NCBI GenBank assembly: GCA_963682025.1
Contig: OY821521.1
Coordinates: forward strand, 48,215,307 to 48,279,306
Length of the DNA: 64,000 nt
Direction: 5' to 3'
DNA from: Cordilura impudica
Taxonomy: Eukaryota > Arthropoda > Insecta > Diptera > Scathophagidae
Part shown: piece by piece, positions 42,434 to 54,202 of the stretch
How positions within the stretch are numbered: the first letter of the stretch is position 1
How the letters are laid out: each line of letters opens with the position of its first letter
Notes under the pieces: generated by a model
What the model saw: only the letters and a program-made list of their open reading frames with translations
What the model was told of the DNA's origin: nothing
Database searches by the model: none
Translations under genes and position numbers: made by a program

Positions 42434-42825
42434 ATGCCGTTTTCTTTTCTGACAAAAAAATATCGCATTTTATTTGCACTTTTTTTAAAAAGTATTTTTT
42501 TATATATCGTGAATTAAGAGCAATCTTATCTTATACATCAGCCGAAAGGTCTCGAATTTTGATTATTTTGATTATTATCCTCTTTGAAGTCATAGGGTGA
42601 AAATATTCAAAAAAAGGGAAACAATGGGGAAATATTCTCGCACTTCGACCTGAAAGAAGTCAATGGCTGCAATTTTTTTTGCGATTTACGAGTGCTCGAC
42701 TTTGAGACCTTCCGATAGATGTATAAGATAAGGGTGCTCTTAATTCAGAATATATAAAAAAAATATATTTTTCGAATTAAGTGCAAATAAAATGCGACAT
42801 TTTTTGTCAGAAAAGAGAACGGCAT
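42434..42825. mobile_element. Foldback MITE, family F, copy 1 (392 bp)
   Basis: Near-palindromic element: left arm starts ATGCCGTTTTCTTTTCTGAC, right arm read inward starts ATGCCGTTCTCTTTTCTGAC, and the arms stay alignable for well over 100 bp each (AATTAAGAGCA, CTTATCTTATACATC, GGTCTC in both). Non-coding. Confidence 0.85.
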
Positions 42826-43539
42826 AAGTATGGAAAATAATGTCACTTAAATGACCCCCATTTTCAGCTTCGAAAAAGTTATTAAATTTTTAAACCCCAT
42901 GGTAACTTTTAAAACACAATTACGTGTTTTCAGGCCCAAAAATATCTGTAATCCCTTTTGATATGTGAACAATATCAGGATAATCTCTTAATTATCTAGA
43001 GACGATTTCGCAGCCCCAAATCTTTGACATCCTTTGGTGTGTTGTCGTTAGTTAATGTTTTTTCTCGTTCAGGGCGCTCTTTGTCGTCAACGTTAATTTC
43101 TGCCTTCTTAGGACTATTCGTACCACTTGTAAACACTTTTTTTCCGGCACAGCCTAGTCACCAAAGACCTTCTGCAACATCCTTACTGTTTCTGTAGCAA
43201 TAATTTCATTCCGCTTGCAAAATTTTATGGAACTTCTTTATATGATGTATATTGTACATTGTTGTAATTGGCAAAAACACATTAATTTGTTTATAAAATC
43301 GAGATATAGACATGGAATTTGTCACAGATACCAATAACAGTACTAACCACATGAAAAATTTTTAATTTCAATTGATGCAACGGGTGGCAGTGAAGGAAGC
43401 TTTGTGAATTAGAAAAAACAGGCATTTTATTTAATTTTTGTTTTTGTTTAAGAGTCATTTAAAAATTTACGAATCTTACCCAGTGGAGTCTATATTGACC
43501 CCATTCAAAATTTAAAACTCAAACTCAGACGATAACAAG

Positions 43540-43612
43540 GAAGCGTGTTAAATTCGGCTGGGCTGAATCTTTGATACCCTCCACGCGTATTCAAAACACA
43601 ATCTATAACAAA
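43540..43612 (-). repeat. Family B 3'-end fragment
   Basis: On the - strand: GTGGAGGGTATCAAAG, then the damaged hairpin TTCAGCCCAGCCGAA and TTTAACACGCTTCC. It aligns with 513-561. Confidence 0.6.
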
Positions 43613-43626
43613 ATTTGTCAACACTA

Positions 43627-44026
43627 ATGCCGTTTTCTTTTCTGACAAAATATGTCGCATTTAATTTGCACTTTTTTTCGAAAAGTGTATTTTTTTTATG
43701 TATCTAAATTAAGAGCAACCTTATTTTACACATCAATCGAAAGGTCTCAAAGTCGAGAGCTCGTCAATCGCCATTGACTTGTTTCAGTTCATCGTGCGAG
43801 AATATTTACCTATTGTTCCCCTTTTTTTGAATGTTTTCACCCTATGACTTCAAAAAGGATAATAATCAAAATTTTTTTTTGCATTTTATGAAGACAGCAC
43901 TTTGATACCTTTCGATAAGATAAGATGTCGATAAGATTGCTCTTAATTCAGAATATATAAAAAAATACATTTTTGGAAAAAGTGCAAATAAAATGCGACA
44001 TTTTTTGTTAGAAAAGAAAACGGCAT
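43627..44026. mobile_element. Foldback MITE, family F, copy 2 (400 bp)
   Basis: Same family as 42434-42825, with matching termini and long arms; the centre differs. About 800 bp separate the two copies. Confidence 0.85.
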
Positions 44027-44086
44027 AAGAGACAGAAAAGGTTAGATTTCACATTATAATGGCTAGATTTTTTACAAAGATGATTA

Positions 44087-44864
44087 AAACAAGTAAGAAA
44101 ATTATAGTCGGTCTAGACCGACTATACGATACCCTATACCATGCGTTTAGAAACCCTATCTCTTAGACCCAACTAACTGGACATAGAAAATAAGCACAAA
44201 TCAAATTTGAGTGGGATTTTTATTAATTTTTTTGGCTGCAGATATGAAAAAGTTCATATCGGATGCTATATCTATAAAGGGACTAGGTCCAAAAATGGAC
44301 CGATCTTGATCATGTTTGGTAAAGTCTCTTGTATTTTGCAAAAATATATAGAAACAAAATTTGAGAAGAATCAGTGCAATATTTTTGTTTTTTAATAGAT
44401 TTAAGTGAAGATCGGGAAGCAGCTCTATATGGGGTCAAAGGGATCATTTTTGGACTACTCATTAGTGGATGTAATGAACGCATACAAACCCAATTTGAGT
44501 AAGATCTATATGACAATTTGGATCTTATGGAAATTTATGTCGATTTCATATGGGTAATTTGTATGGGGGCTAGGTCTGAACATGGACCGATTCTCGCCAA
44601 TATCAATAGCGTTCATCCCATGGCCGATAAAAGCTTATATACCAAATTTCATCAAAATATATTCATATTTGCGACCTGCAGTTTGATTACAAGCTTTACA
44701 TGGACACACAGACGGACGGACGGACGGACATTGTTAAATCAACTCAGAAAGTGATTCTGATTCGATCGGTATAATTAAAGATGGGTCTAGGTCAAATATT
44801 TTTGGTTGTTACAAACAGCAGCACAAAGTCATTATACCCAAACCACATAGTGGTATAGGGTATA
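44087..44864 (-). repeat. Family A interspersed repeat, copy 4
   Basis: Full length, hairpin at 44106-44123, GGAC run at 44711-44730, right end GGTATAGGGTATA. Very close to copy 2 by eye. Confidence 0.82.
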
Positions 44865-44954
44865 ATTATTAAGATATTTAACAAAAATTTTAGGTGTTTT
44901 CGTGCTTTTTTAATTGAAAGCAATTATTAAATACCATGAGCATAAATGTAAATA

Positions 44955-45600
44955 AACCGACTATACGATACCCTATACCATGCGCTTAGAGACTCTATCT
45001 CTTAGGTTCAATTAATTAGATATAGAAAATAAGCATAAACCACATTAGAGTGGCATTGCCAATAATTTTGTTGCCTTCGGATATGAAAAAGTAATATCGG
45101 ATGCTATATTTGTATGGGGACTACGTCGAAAAATGGATCGATCCTGACCATATTTGGTAAGGTCACTTATTTTTTGCAAAAATTAAGTGAAGATAGGGAA
45201 TCAGGGCTATGATTCAGAATTGTCCAATATAGTTAATTTTTTGACCACTTATAAATGGTTGTAATAAACATACACAAACCCAATTTGACCGAGATCTATA
45301 TCTATATTTGGATCTCATGTCTATTTAATTCGATCTATAGGGGTCATTTGTATGGGGACTAGGTCTGTATATGGACCGAATTTCACTAAATAATGTTCAT
45401 CCTAAGGCCGAAATCAAAATATATTCATATTTGCGATCTGTAGTTTCGTTACAAGATTTACATAAACGCACAGACCGACAGACGGACGGACGGACTTTGC
45501 TAAATCGTCTTCTCGTTTTATAAGGATCAAAAATATATATTGTTTATGATATCTCCGGAATTTATTTCGATGAGTTACAAAAACTCCATTTTATTATTCC
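44955..45600 (-). repeat. Diverged A/B chimeric repeat
   Basis: The left part matches family A (CGACTATACGATACCCTATA, ATGGACCGA.TTTCAC, GGACGGAC) but lacks the full hairpin. The right end instead matches the family B start read backwards (CTCCGGAATTTATTTCGATG, then AGTTACAAA). Family A normally ends GGTATAGGGTATA. Confidence 0.6.
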
Positions 45601-46169
45601 ATTTATCTTTAAGACGATAAGAATAAGATTACATAAGATAAATTTAAGTCTTTTTTCTGCCTATGAACTGTTCTTTTTTAAAAATATGCAACTTGTATAG
45701 GATTTAAGGCCACACGTCAAAATGTATCTGTGCCGTAAATGTAACGTTAGCATTTAGTGCAATTATAGAACGTAAAAAACGAACCAGCATGTTGCTGTGT
45801 AAAATTAATCAAACTTTATCAGCTGTTCACAAATGTCACGTACAAACGTAGCAAAAATCTATTTTCAACAGATTGGAACGTTCCGGTTACGTGACAGTTG
45901 AGTTCGGTAACTATTCTAAATGCTTTGCATGTAACAGAAAAAAACAGCTGACACGTTTGGTTACGGTTACGTGTGGCTAACTAGGTTTATTTTTTCATTC
46001 TCAAAAATTAATTAAAATTTTTTTTTCTTTTTTTTTTTTTAAGTATAATTAAAAAATAAATAAAGTTTTTAAACGAAACCGTAGGGTAAATTTCTTAAGA
46101 ATTTTTTAGGATGGGTGGAAGGGTTACGTATGGCAAATATGGATTAAACCATAAAGTTATCTTTCTTTT
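45601..46169. other. Unassigned spacer
   Basis: No gene. Contains AACGTTAC/CACGTAAC-like words and a T-run at 46027-46040. Nothing I can name. Confidence 0.4.
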
Positions 46170-46968
46170 TATACCCTATACCACTATGTAGTATGGGTAT
46201 AATGACTTTGTGCTGCTGTTTGTAACTACCAAAAATATTTGACCTAGACCCATCATTTATTATACCGATCGAATCAGAATCACTATCTGATTCGGTTTAA
46301 CGATGTCCGTCCGTCCGTCCGTCCGTCTGTGTGTCAATGTAAAGCTTGTAATCAAAGTGCAGGTCGCAAATATGAATATATTTTGATGAAATTTGGTATA
46401 TAAGCTTTTATCGGCCATGGGATGAACGCTGTTGAAACTGGTGAGAATCGGTCCATGTTCAGACCCAGCCCCCATACAACTGACCCCTATGAAATTGACA
46501 TAAATTGCCATAAGATCCAAATTATCATATAAATTTTAGTCAAATTGGGTTTGTATGTGTTTATTACATCCATTAATCAGTAGTCTAAAAATAAACCCCA
46601 TATGGCAATTCTTTGCCATAGCCCCCATATAAAGCTGCTTCCCGATTTTCACTTAAATATTCCAAAAAACAAAAATATTGTACATTTTTCTCAAATTTGG
46701 TTTGTATATATTTTTTGCAAAATACAAGAGACTTTGCCAAACATGGTCAGGATCGGTACATTTTTGGGCCTAGTCCCCATATAGATATAGCATCCGATAT
46801 GAACTTTTTCATATCTGCAGCCAAAAAAATTAATAAAAATCCCACTCAAATTTGGTTTATGCTTATTTTCTATATCCAGTTAGTTGGGCCTGAGAGATAG
46901 GGTCTCTAAACGCATGGTATAGGGTATCGTATAGTCGGTCTAGACCGACTATAATTTTCTTACTTGTT
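46170..46968 (+). repeat. Family A interspersed repeat, copy 5
   Basis: Full length: TATACCCTATACC start, GTCC run at 46307-46326, hairpin at 46933-46950, tail CTTACTTGTT. Confidence 0.82.
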
Positions 46969-46973
46969 CTTTT

Positions 46974-47762
46974 TATACCCTATACCACTATGTGGTTTGG
47001 GTATAATGACTTTGTGCTGCTGTTTGTAACTACCAAAAATATTTGACCTAGACCCATCTTTAATTATACCGATCGAATCAGAATCACTATCTGATTCGAT
47101 TTAACGATGTCCGTCTGTCCGTCCGTCCGTCCGTCTGTGTGTCCATGTAAAGCTTGTAATCAAACTGCAGGTCGCAAATATGAATATATTTTGATGAAAT
47201 TTGGTATATAAGCTTTTATCGGCCATAGGATGAACGCTATTGAAATTGGTGAGAATCGGTCCATTTGCAGACCTAGCCCCCATACAAATGACCTCTATGA
47301 AATCGACTTAAATTGCCATAAGATCCAAATTATCATATAAATCTTAGTCAAATTGGGTTTGTATGTGTTTATTACATCCATTAATCAGTGGTCCAAAAAT
47401 GATCCCTATGGGACAACTCTTAGTCATAGGCCCCATATAGAACTGCTTAATTCTATCAAAAAACAAAAATATTGCACTGATTCTTCTCAAATTTAGTTGT
47501 TATATATTTTTCAAAATACAAGAGACTTTACCAAACATGGTCAGGATCGGTCCATTTTTGGGCCTAGTCCCCATATAGATATAGTATCCGATATGAACTT
47601 TTGCATATCTGCAGACAAAAAAATTTATAAAAATCCCACTCAAATTTGGTTTATGCTTATTTTCTATGTCCAGTTAGTTGGGCCTGAGAGATAGGGTCTC
47701 TAAACGCGTGGTATAGGGTATCTCATAGTCGGTCTAGACCGACTATAATTTTCATACTTGTT
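46974..47762 (+). repeat. Family A interspersed repeat, copy 6
   Basis: Starts about 5 bases after copy 5 in the same orientation. GTCC run at 47109-47134, hairpin at 47727-47744. Head-to-tail tandem pair. Confidence 0.82.
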
Positions 47763-49222
47763 TTTTTTTTTGTAATTTGGTTGTCCTTTTGCGCATTGCA
47801 CAATGAAAATGTATAAAGAAAGCACAAATCCTTTAGAAAGTTCTCGAAAGAGAACATTGAAAATGTTGTAAATTTAAAGCAAATTTTTAAATTACGTGAT
47901 GTTTCAATGTTATTTAAGATCATTGACTTATTTTTTTTTAATTTATAGTAGGCATTATTTTTTTTTTTTTTTGACATTTGGTACCAGACAGTATGACAAC
48001 TTTATTATATTTATTATACTTATTAATTTTATTGTATTTTTATTATTTTGAATAATTTTTAAACATTGGCTCATCATTTTTAAATATTTTTTTACCACCC
48101 ACCAGAAGAAATAAATTTCCAAAAAAAAAAAAAAAAACAGAATCTAAAATCATAAATTGTCTCAGGGTCTTATAAATAAACATACATATGTAAATGTAAT
48201 ATAAAAATCTCTATTAGTCATTCTTCCCGAAAGAATGCACTCAGTCATATACATATGTAAGATACTCGTGTTTAATTTTACTGGTTGTCAAGCCTACACA
48301 ATACTTTGACTTTAATGTTTATTTTTAAGAAGAAAAACGCCTCTTGCAAAGAATTTTTCCGGTTCTATTTATAAAATACTTAAACAGAGCGTATAGCTTA
48401 ACCATCCAGTCAACATATTTCATTTTTTTTATTATTATATATCTTAAATACATATGTATGTATATACAGAAGGGAATTAAAAGGAAGGAGCCAGTAGATA
48501 ATTTCAACATACAAAGTAGAATTCTTGAAATTGCAGTTACAACTACCATAAGTGGTATTGCCTGAAATAGTAGAAAAAAATTAAATTAAAATACTTGTTT
48601 TTCTTATAAAGGGATTTTTTTCTTATCTCTTTCAAGAGACTCATTTCAAGTACGTATGTATCTTATTTTAAATGAACGTACATATGTACATATGTTTATC
48701 ATAAAAATATATTATAGTTTTCGTATTTTAAAGATTTTGTGTCATTGCCAAAATTAAAAAAAAAAAAAAACAAAATGGGTATCTGTTTTTAATCATTTTT
48801 CCTAGAAATAATAATTTAAACATTGTTTTGACATCATTTTATGGAGGCGTTCTGGTTTTTTTCTTTCCTTTTGTTTTCATATTGTTTATTTTGGCAAAAA
48901 AAAAAAGGTTACAGTTCTAAATACACCTGTTAAACGTTAATTATTTAAGATATATTTTAAATGATTTTTTAAAACAAATCACCACCATAATAAAACACTT
49001 AACTTGTACATATTTCTAAAGCCTCTACTGTAGTTAAGTGTATTAAAGAGAGTAAGAGTAAAACAGAGATGCCATCTCGATGAATAATTTAAGAAATAGT
49101 AGTTGTAAAATAATGTCAGAAAATTGTTCTTCTTTGAAAATATTTAGTTTTTATCTAATAGTCTAACCCATAAAAACAAAGTTTTTATTGAAACTCCTTC
49201 TTTCCTTATTCATATGAGTTTT
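47763..49222. other. Gene-free intron sequence
   Basis: AT-rich with homopolymer A and T tracts (47954-47972, 48120-48136, 48749-48765) and ATGTA-type short repeats. No element recognised. Confidence 0.4.
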
Positions 49223-49505
49223 TAATCTCTCCTTGACTGTGCGTGACTTTGCGTGACTATTTTTTAAAATTAATTTTTGGTCACAACAAGTCTATGGACC
49301 AAGTTTCAGATTGATTGGGTGAGCGGAAATGGGGTTTAAGTCACTCCGTGACTGGGCGAGACTATGAGTGCATGTGTGTGACTATCTTAAAATTAATCTT
49401 TGGCCACAACGAGTCTATGGACAAAGTTTTAGATCGATCGGATGAGGGGAAGTGAGGTTTTAATCTCTTCGTGACTGTACGTGACTATGTCGCGTATGAG
49501 TATGA
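49223..49505. repeat. Degenerate tandem repeat, unit about 115-124 bp
   Basis: Units start near 49223, 49337 and 49461 and share CTCC.TGACTG.GCG.GAC, TTGGYCACAACRAGTCTATG and AGATYGATYGG. Two full copies and a partial third. Confidence 0.75.
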
Positions 49506-49649
49506 GTATGAGTTAAAATAAAGAGTTTAATAATCGAAGATGGCTTTTTCAAAGCGGTTTAGCTCATGTTCCAAAACATTTTGGATAACATTGTATAATA
49601 TATTTCTTTGGCCCCATTCAAATAAGAAAAAAAAATTTTTTTTGATACA

Positions 49650-50063
49650 TTTAAGTGAAGATCGGGAAGCAGCTTTATATGGGGTCCATGACTAAGAATT
49701 GTCCTACAGGGTTTATTTTTGGACTACTGATTAATGGGCATAACAAACATACACAAACCAAATTTGACTGAGATCTTATGCCAATTTAATTCGATCTCAT
49801 AGGTTTAATTTCAATGGGGACTAGGTCTGAACATGCACTGATTTTCACTAATTTCAATAGTAATCGTCCGATAAATGATTATATACTAAATTAAGTTAAA
49901 ATATATTAATATTTCCGACCTGTAGGTTTACGTGGACACACAGACAAACGGACTCGCTAAATCGACTCAGAAAATGATTCTGAGTCATTCGGTATCATAA
50001 AAGATAATTTTGGTAGTTACAAACAGCAGCACAAACTCATTTTACCCTGACCTCATAGTGGTA
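49650..50063 (-). repeat. Family A repeat, partial diverged copy
   Basis: Matches the middle and right part of family A (AAGTGAAGATCGGGAAGCAG, GACTAGGTCTGAACATG, CAAACAGCAGCACAA). The hairpin end is missing and the right end stops at CATAGTGGTA, where a Helitron begins. Confidence 0.7.
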
Positions 50064-50435
50064 TCTGTAACATTAATAGGCTAGGCGATTTCTTGTGACC
50101 GATGTTTTGTCTTACCGTTTCATCCCGATTTTTACCAAATGTTTATTATTTGAAAGGTATTTCTTTTTAGTCGTTTTGCAGATTTGCAGATTTTTAAATT
50201 TTTTCTTTTTTTTTTTTGAGTAAATTGCATTTAAAGTTGCTACAAGCACATACATAAAATTATACATATGTTATGTGTGTGTTTTATTAAATTTGTTAAT
50301 GTGTCTGTTAATGAGTTTGTTATCTTCATTCACAATTATAATAAACCATAAAAGTCTTGGTTTGTGAATTGGCTAAATTGAAAAATAAAACTGCATAGAA
50401 ATTGCACTCGAATTTCGAGCCCTGGAGTCTGTTTA
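50064..50435 (+). mobile_element. Non-autonomous Helitron, copy 4
   Basis: Starts TCTGTAACATTAATAGGCTA, hairpin CTCGAATTTCGAG near 50407; the 3' end CTRR is mutated (GTCTGTTTA). It inserted at the right end of the partial family A copy, between A and T. Confidence 0.8.
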
Positions 50436-50519
50436 TAAATACTTATAGATGTTTAAAGAAAATAAAGTTCGCCATTTACCACATGGTATGAAAGCTGCGT
50501 GGCCTAGCAATGAAAAACC

Positions 50520-50836
50520 GGTTTTTTGGACATGAAATCAATATTATTCTTTAACGTAATCTCCGTTAACTGAAATGCACTTTTTCCAACGATCCTCTTA
50601 CATCTTGATACCCTTGAAAAAATACGATTTCTCAAACTCTTCAAAATAGACGTCCGTCTCTGATATGACTTCTTCATTTGTTGAAAATCTCTTTCCCTGG
50701 CACCATCTTTTCAAGTTTGGAAACAAATAATGATCGCTGGGGGCCAGATCTGGAAAATGCGCAATTCGTAGTGTAAAGAGTTCAATTATTCTGATGCCAA
50801 AGCAGATTGAGTGCATTTTCATGACGGTACAATATT
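50520..50836 (-). pseudogene. Mariner transposase remnant, C-terminal part
   Basis: DLAPSDHYLFPNLKRWCQGK then RFSTNEEVISETDVYFEEFE, and after a shift DRWKKCISVNGDYVKE. This is the C-terminal third of a DD34D mariner transposase. Its N-terminal part continues at 51563, beyond a family A insertion. Confidence 0.78.
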
Positions 50837-51562
50837 TATACCCTATACCACTATGTGGGTCGGATATAATTACTTTGTGCTGCTGTTTGACCTAGACCCA
50901 TCTTTAATTATGTCCGTCCGTCTGTCCGTCTGTGTGTCCGAGTAAACCTTGTAATCAAACTTAAGGACGCAAATATGAATATATTTTGATGCAATTTGGT
51001 ACATAAGCTTTTATCGGCCATAGTATGAACGCTATTTAATTGCTGAAATTCGGTCCATGTTCAGACCTAGTCCCCATACAAATGACCCCCATGAAATCGA
51101 CATAAATTGCTATAAGATCTAAATTATCATATAGATCTCAGTCAAATTGGGTTTGTATGTGTTTATTATATCCATTAATCAGTAGTCTAAAAATAAACCC
51201 CATATGGCAATTCTTTGTCATAGCCCCCATATAAAGCGATTTTCACTTAAATCTTTCAAAAAAGAAAAATATTGTACAGATTTTTCTCAAATTTTTGTTT
51301 GTATATATTTTTTCAAAATATAAGTGACTTTACCAAATATGGTAAGGATCGGTTCATTTTTCGACCTAGTCCCCATATAAATATAGCACCCGATATGAAC
51401 TTTTTCATATCTGCAGCCAAAAAAATTAATAACAATGGAACTCAAATTTGGTTTATGCTTATTTTCTATATCCAATTGGTTGAACCGAAGAGATAGGGTC
51501 TCTAAACCATGGTATTGGGTATCGTAAAGTTGATCTAGACCGACTAAATTTTTTTTTTGTTT
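50837..51562 (+). repeat. Family A repeat, copy 7, inside a mariner
   Basis: Starts TATACCCTATACCACTATGT, GTCCGTCTGTCC run at about 50911-50938, ends with a mutated hairpin (about 51528-51545) and T-rich tail. It separates two halves of one mariner ORF without an obvious duplication. Confidence 0.8.
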
Positions 51563-52125
51563 TTTCTTATTTAAGTGGGATTCGTTTTTTTCTTCCTTAA
51601 TTTCTTCATCTATTCTGTCCAATAACTCAAAATAATACTTGGTAGTTATTGTTTTCCTTTCTCCGAGTAATCAAGAAATATTTACCACGTGCATCCCAAA
51701 AAACACTGGCCATTAACTATCCAGCCCATTGTTGAGTCTTTCGCCGCTTTGATCGGCTTACGCACGCTTGTAACCACTTCGCAGACTGTCTATTGGACTC
51801 CGGTGTATAATGATGAATCCACTTCTCATCCATTGTTATAAATAGACGTAAAAATTAAAGTTGAATTTATTTTGAACATCTCCAAAGCAGACTTTGAATC
51901 ATGAACACGCTTCAGTTTTTGTTCAGCTGTTAAAAATCGCGGCACCCATCGTGCAGAAAACTTTTTCATATATAAATGATCATGTAATATATGCCGAACT
52001 CACTCTGTTGATATCTTTATGACGCCAGCAATCTCACTCACTTTAATCTTTCGATCATCCAATACAACCTGATGCAATTTTCTTACGTTTTCTTCAGTAA
52101 ATCACCCCTGTTATTGAAACCATTA
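51563..52125 (-). pseudogene. Mariner transposase remnant, middle part
   Basis: On the - strand: TEENVRKLHQVVLDDRKIKV, SEIAGVIKISTEWVRHILHD, KFSARWVPRFLTAEQKLKRV, FLDYSEKGKQ, and LLDRIDEEIKEEKNESHLNK adjoining the family A insertion. The first catalytic D region (TMDETW) is degraded. Same mariner as 50520-50836. Confidence 0.78.
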
Positions 52126-53045
52126 TCACAAAAAAAAAACTCGTAAATGAAAAAATTCTTAAATCTACGAGTTTTTTGCTGTTCTCTAATTTCAATAAGA
52201 ATATTTTTTCTCGTTTTAATTCACATAGAAAAGGCTTTGTGAAATCAAAACACATGCCCTTTTTTTTCTACTAAACAGGTCTTAAGAGATAAAAAACTAA
52301 TTAATATTTAAACTCTAACATGTTTTTTATTGAACCTTGTCATTATTTTAAAAAATTAGACATCAATTTTACGAAAAAAAAAACGATTTTAAAAAACGTC
52401 TACACTCTGCGCTGATTTAAAAAAAAAAAACTCGTAATAAGTGGTCGATGTTAATAAAACACACTTTTTGCGATGATGCTGTTCTATAACTATAAAAAAA
52501 CTTTTTATTTACACAATCTATTTTCCATTATAATTTTTTCAATTATAACATAGATTCTTTATGCACTAATTATTGCAAATAAAGGAATTAAAAAAAAATT
52601 TTCATCAAATAACTATTTTTATTTTTTTCCATATGTTCGAAACAGTAGTGATGCCAGTCAAATCCAATTTATTTGAATATCGAATTTTTTTTTTAGTGAT
52701 GCCTAACTTTTTAAAAATAGAAAAGTCATTTTTAATTGAATGAAATTGAAGAACAAAAACAATTAAATGAACAAATAAGTTGTTATTTTAAAAGAAAATA
52801 TTTTTCTTTATACTTTTTCTATAAACTTAAGAAAAAACATGCACAAAATACTTAAAAGTTTTTTGTGAAACTGAATAAAGAACCATATGGCACCTCGGTT
52901 TCTATATAACATATGTTCTTAACTCAAACATATGGTTCTTAACTCAAACATATGTTTCCATTAAATAAATAAAAAAAAGTGGTTTCAAGAAACCCAAAAT
53001 TTCAATTTCATGTGATTTTAAATTCACTCTTATCCAAATAAAACC
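52126..53045. mobile_element. 0.9-kb non-coding element with imperfect TIRs, inside the mariner
   Basis: Left end CCCTGTTATTGAAACC and right end, inward, CCCTGTTCTTGAAACG. It separates mariner sequence ending CEAVS from TEENVRKLHQ. No duplication found. Inside are AACTCGTAAATG/CTACGAGTTTTT hairpin pieces and a short tandem of CATATGGTTCTTAACTCAAA (52907-52955). Confidence 0.55.
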
Positions 53046-53310
53046 GTTTCAAGAACAGGGCTGACTGCCTCACATGGATAACCTGGAAGATCTGCATTAT
53101 TTGTGATTGTACGATCACGTTTAAATTTAGAATACCATCTTTTAATCATTGCATATGACGGCGAAGATTCACCATAATATTTATCAATCCATTATTTGGC
53201 TTGGACCGTATTTTTTCCCACCAAAGAACAATGTTTTATCAAAAACGAAACTCTCTGCAATCAATTTTTTCCTAAACTTTAAAAGCAGCATCATTTTTAT
53301 AACAGTAACT
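53046..53310 (-). pseudogene. Mariner transposase remnant, N-terminal part
   Basis: DKYYGESSPSYAMIKRWYSK then FKRDRTITNNADLPGYP, the first DNA-binding helices of a DD34D mariner. It completes the series 53310 to 50520 on the - strand. Confidence 0.72.
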
Positions 53311-53363
53311 TTTTTTCTAATTAATGCAATATCATAAAATTTTGACACAATTTTTCTAAGAGT

Positions 53364-54150
53364 TGACCCTACTGAATAAACAGAAATAATTGGTGGTCAT
53401 TCCGTTTGTAACGCTTCGAAAAATGCATTTGCGAACCCATTAAGTATATACTCAAAATTCGAGTGCAATTTCTAGGCAACTTTATTTTTCAACTTAGCCA
53501 GTTCACAAACCAACACTTTTATGGTTTATTATTAATGTGAATGAAGATAACAAACTCATTAAAAAACACATTAACAAATTTAGTAAAACACATATAGCAT
53601 GTGTATAATTTTATGTATGTATGTGCTAGTAGCAACTTTAAATGCAATTTACTCAAAATAAAGGAAAAAATTAAAAAACCTGTAAATCTGGTAAACAGCT
53701 AAAAAGAAATACCTTTCTAATGATAAACATTTGGTCAAAATCGGGATAAAACGGTAGAACAAAACATCGGTCACAAGAAATCGCCTAGCCTATTAATATT
53801 ATAGATATTATTGATCCATCTGTTCGTCTGTTTCTTAAAATCACGCTCATTCACAAAATAATCCATTTACTTGGGTAAAGTTATGATAATATTGTTTGCC
53901 ATTATTTCGAGCAGGTTGATATTGAAAATGAGATAAATCGGGCATCATTGTGCCGAGATATGTCCAAAAAGATGAAGACATGTCAAAAAAAAATTTAAAA
54001 AGTCTGAGTGTTTCTCGTAATAATTTAGTATTAAGTTTATAAAATTGTTGCTTATTAATATATTTTGTTTACATTTGTTATAAATGGTGTAATAAGTCCA
54101 GACATTAATGTAAACGTAAAATCAAAGATTCGACACAGCCGAATTTAACA
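53364..54150 (+). repeat. Family B repeat split by a Helitron
   Basis: ACCCTACTGAATAAACAG, CATTCCGTTTGTAACGCTTC, GAACCCATTAAGTATATA before the Helitron, then TTATTGATCCATCTGTTCGT, a CTGTTCGTCTG run, GATATTGAAAATGAGATAAA, and the hairpin end TTCGACACAGCCGAA at about 54129 with TTTAACACTCTTACTT. Confidence 0.65.
53451..53805 (-). mobile_element. Non-autonomous Helitron, copy 5
   Basis: The 5' end (right) TCTATAATATTAATAGGCTA is preceded by A on its strand. The 3' hairpin is TTCGAG-type, mutated; the last bases are lost. It sits inside the family B copy. Confidence 0.8.
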
Positions 54151-54202
54151 CTCTTACTTTTTTTTCCTATTTAATTGAAAACTTCTAAAATCGAGTCAAT
54201 AG

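Noticed and set aside
42434..44026. Family F pair as one composite transposon carrying the DNA between them
   Set aside because: The intervening DNA has no gene, and each copy has both ends of its own.
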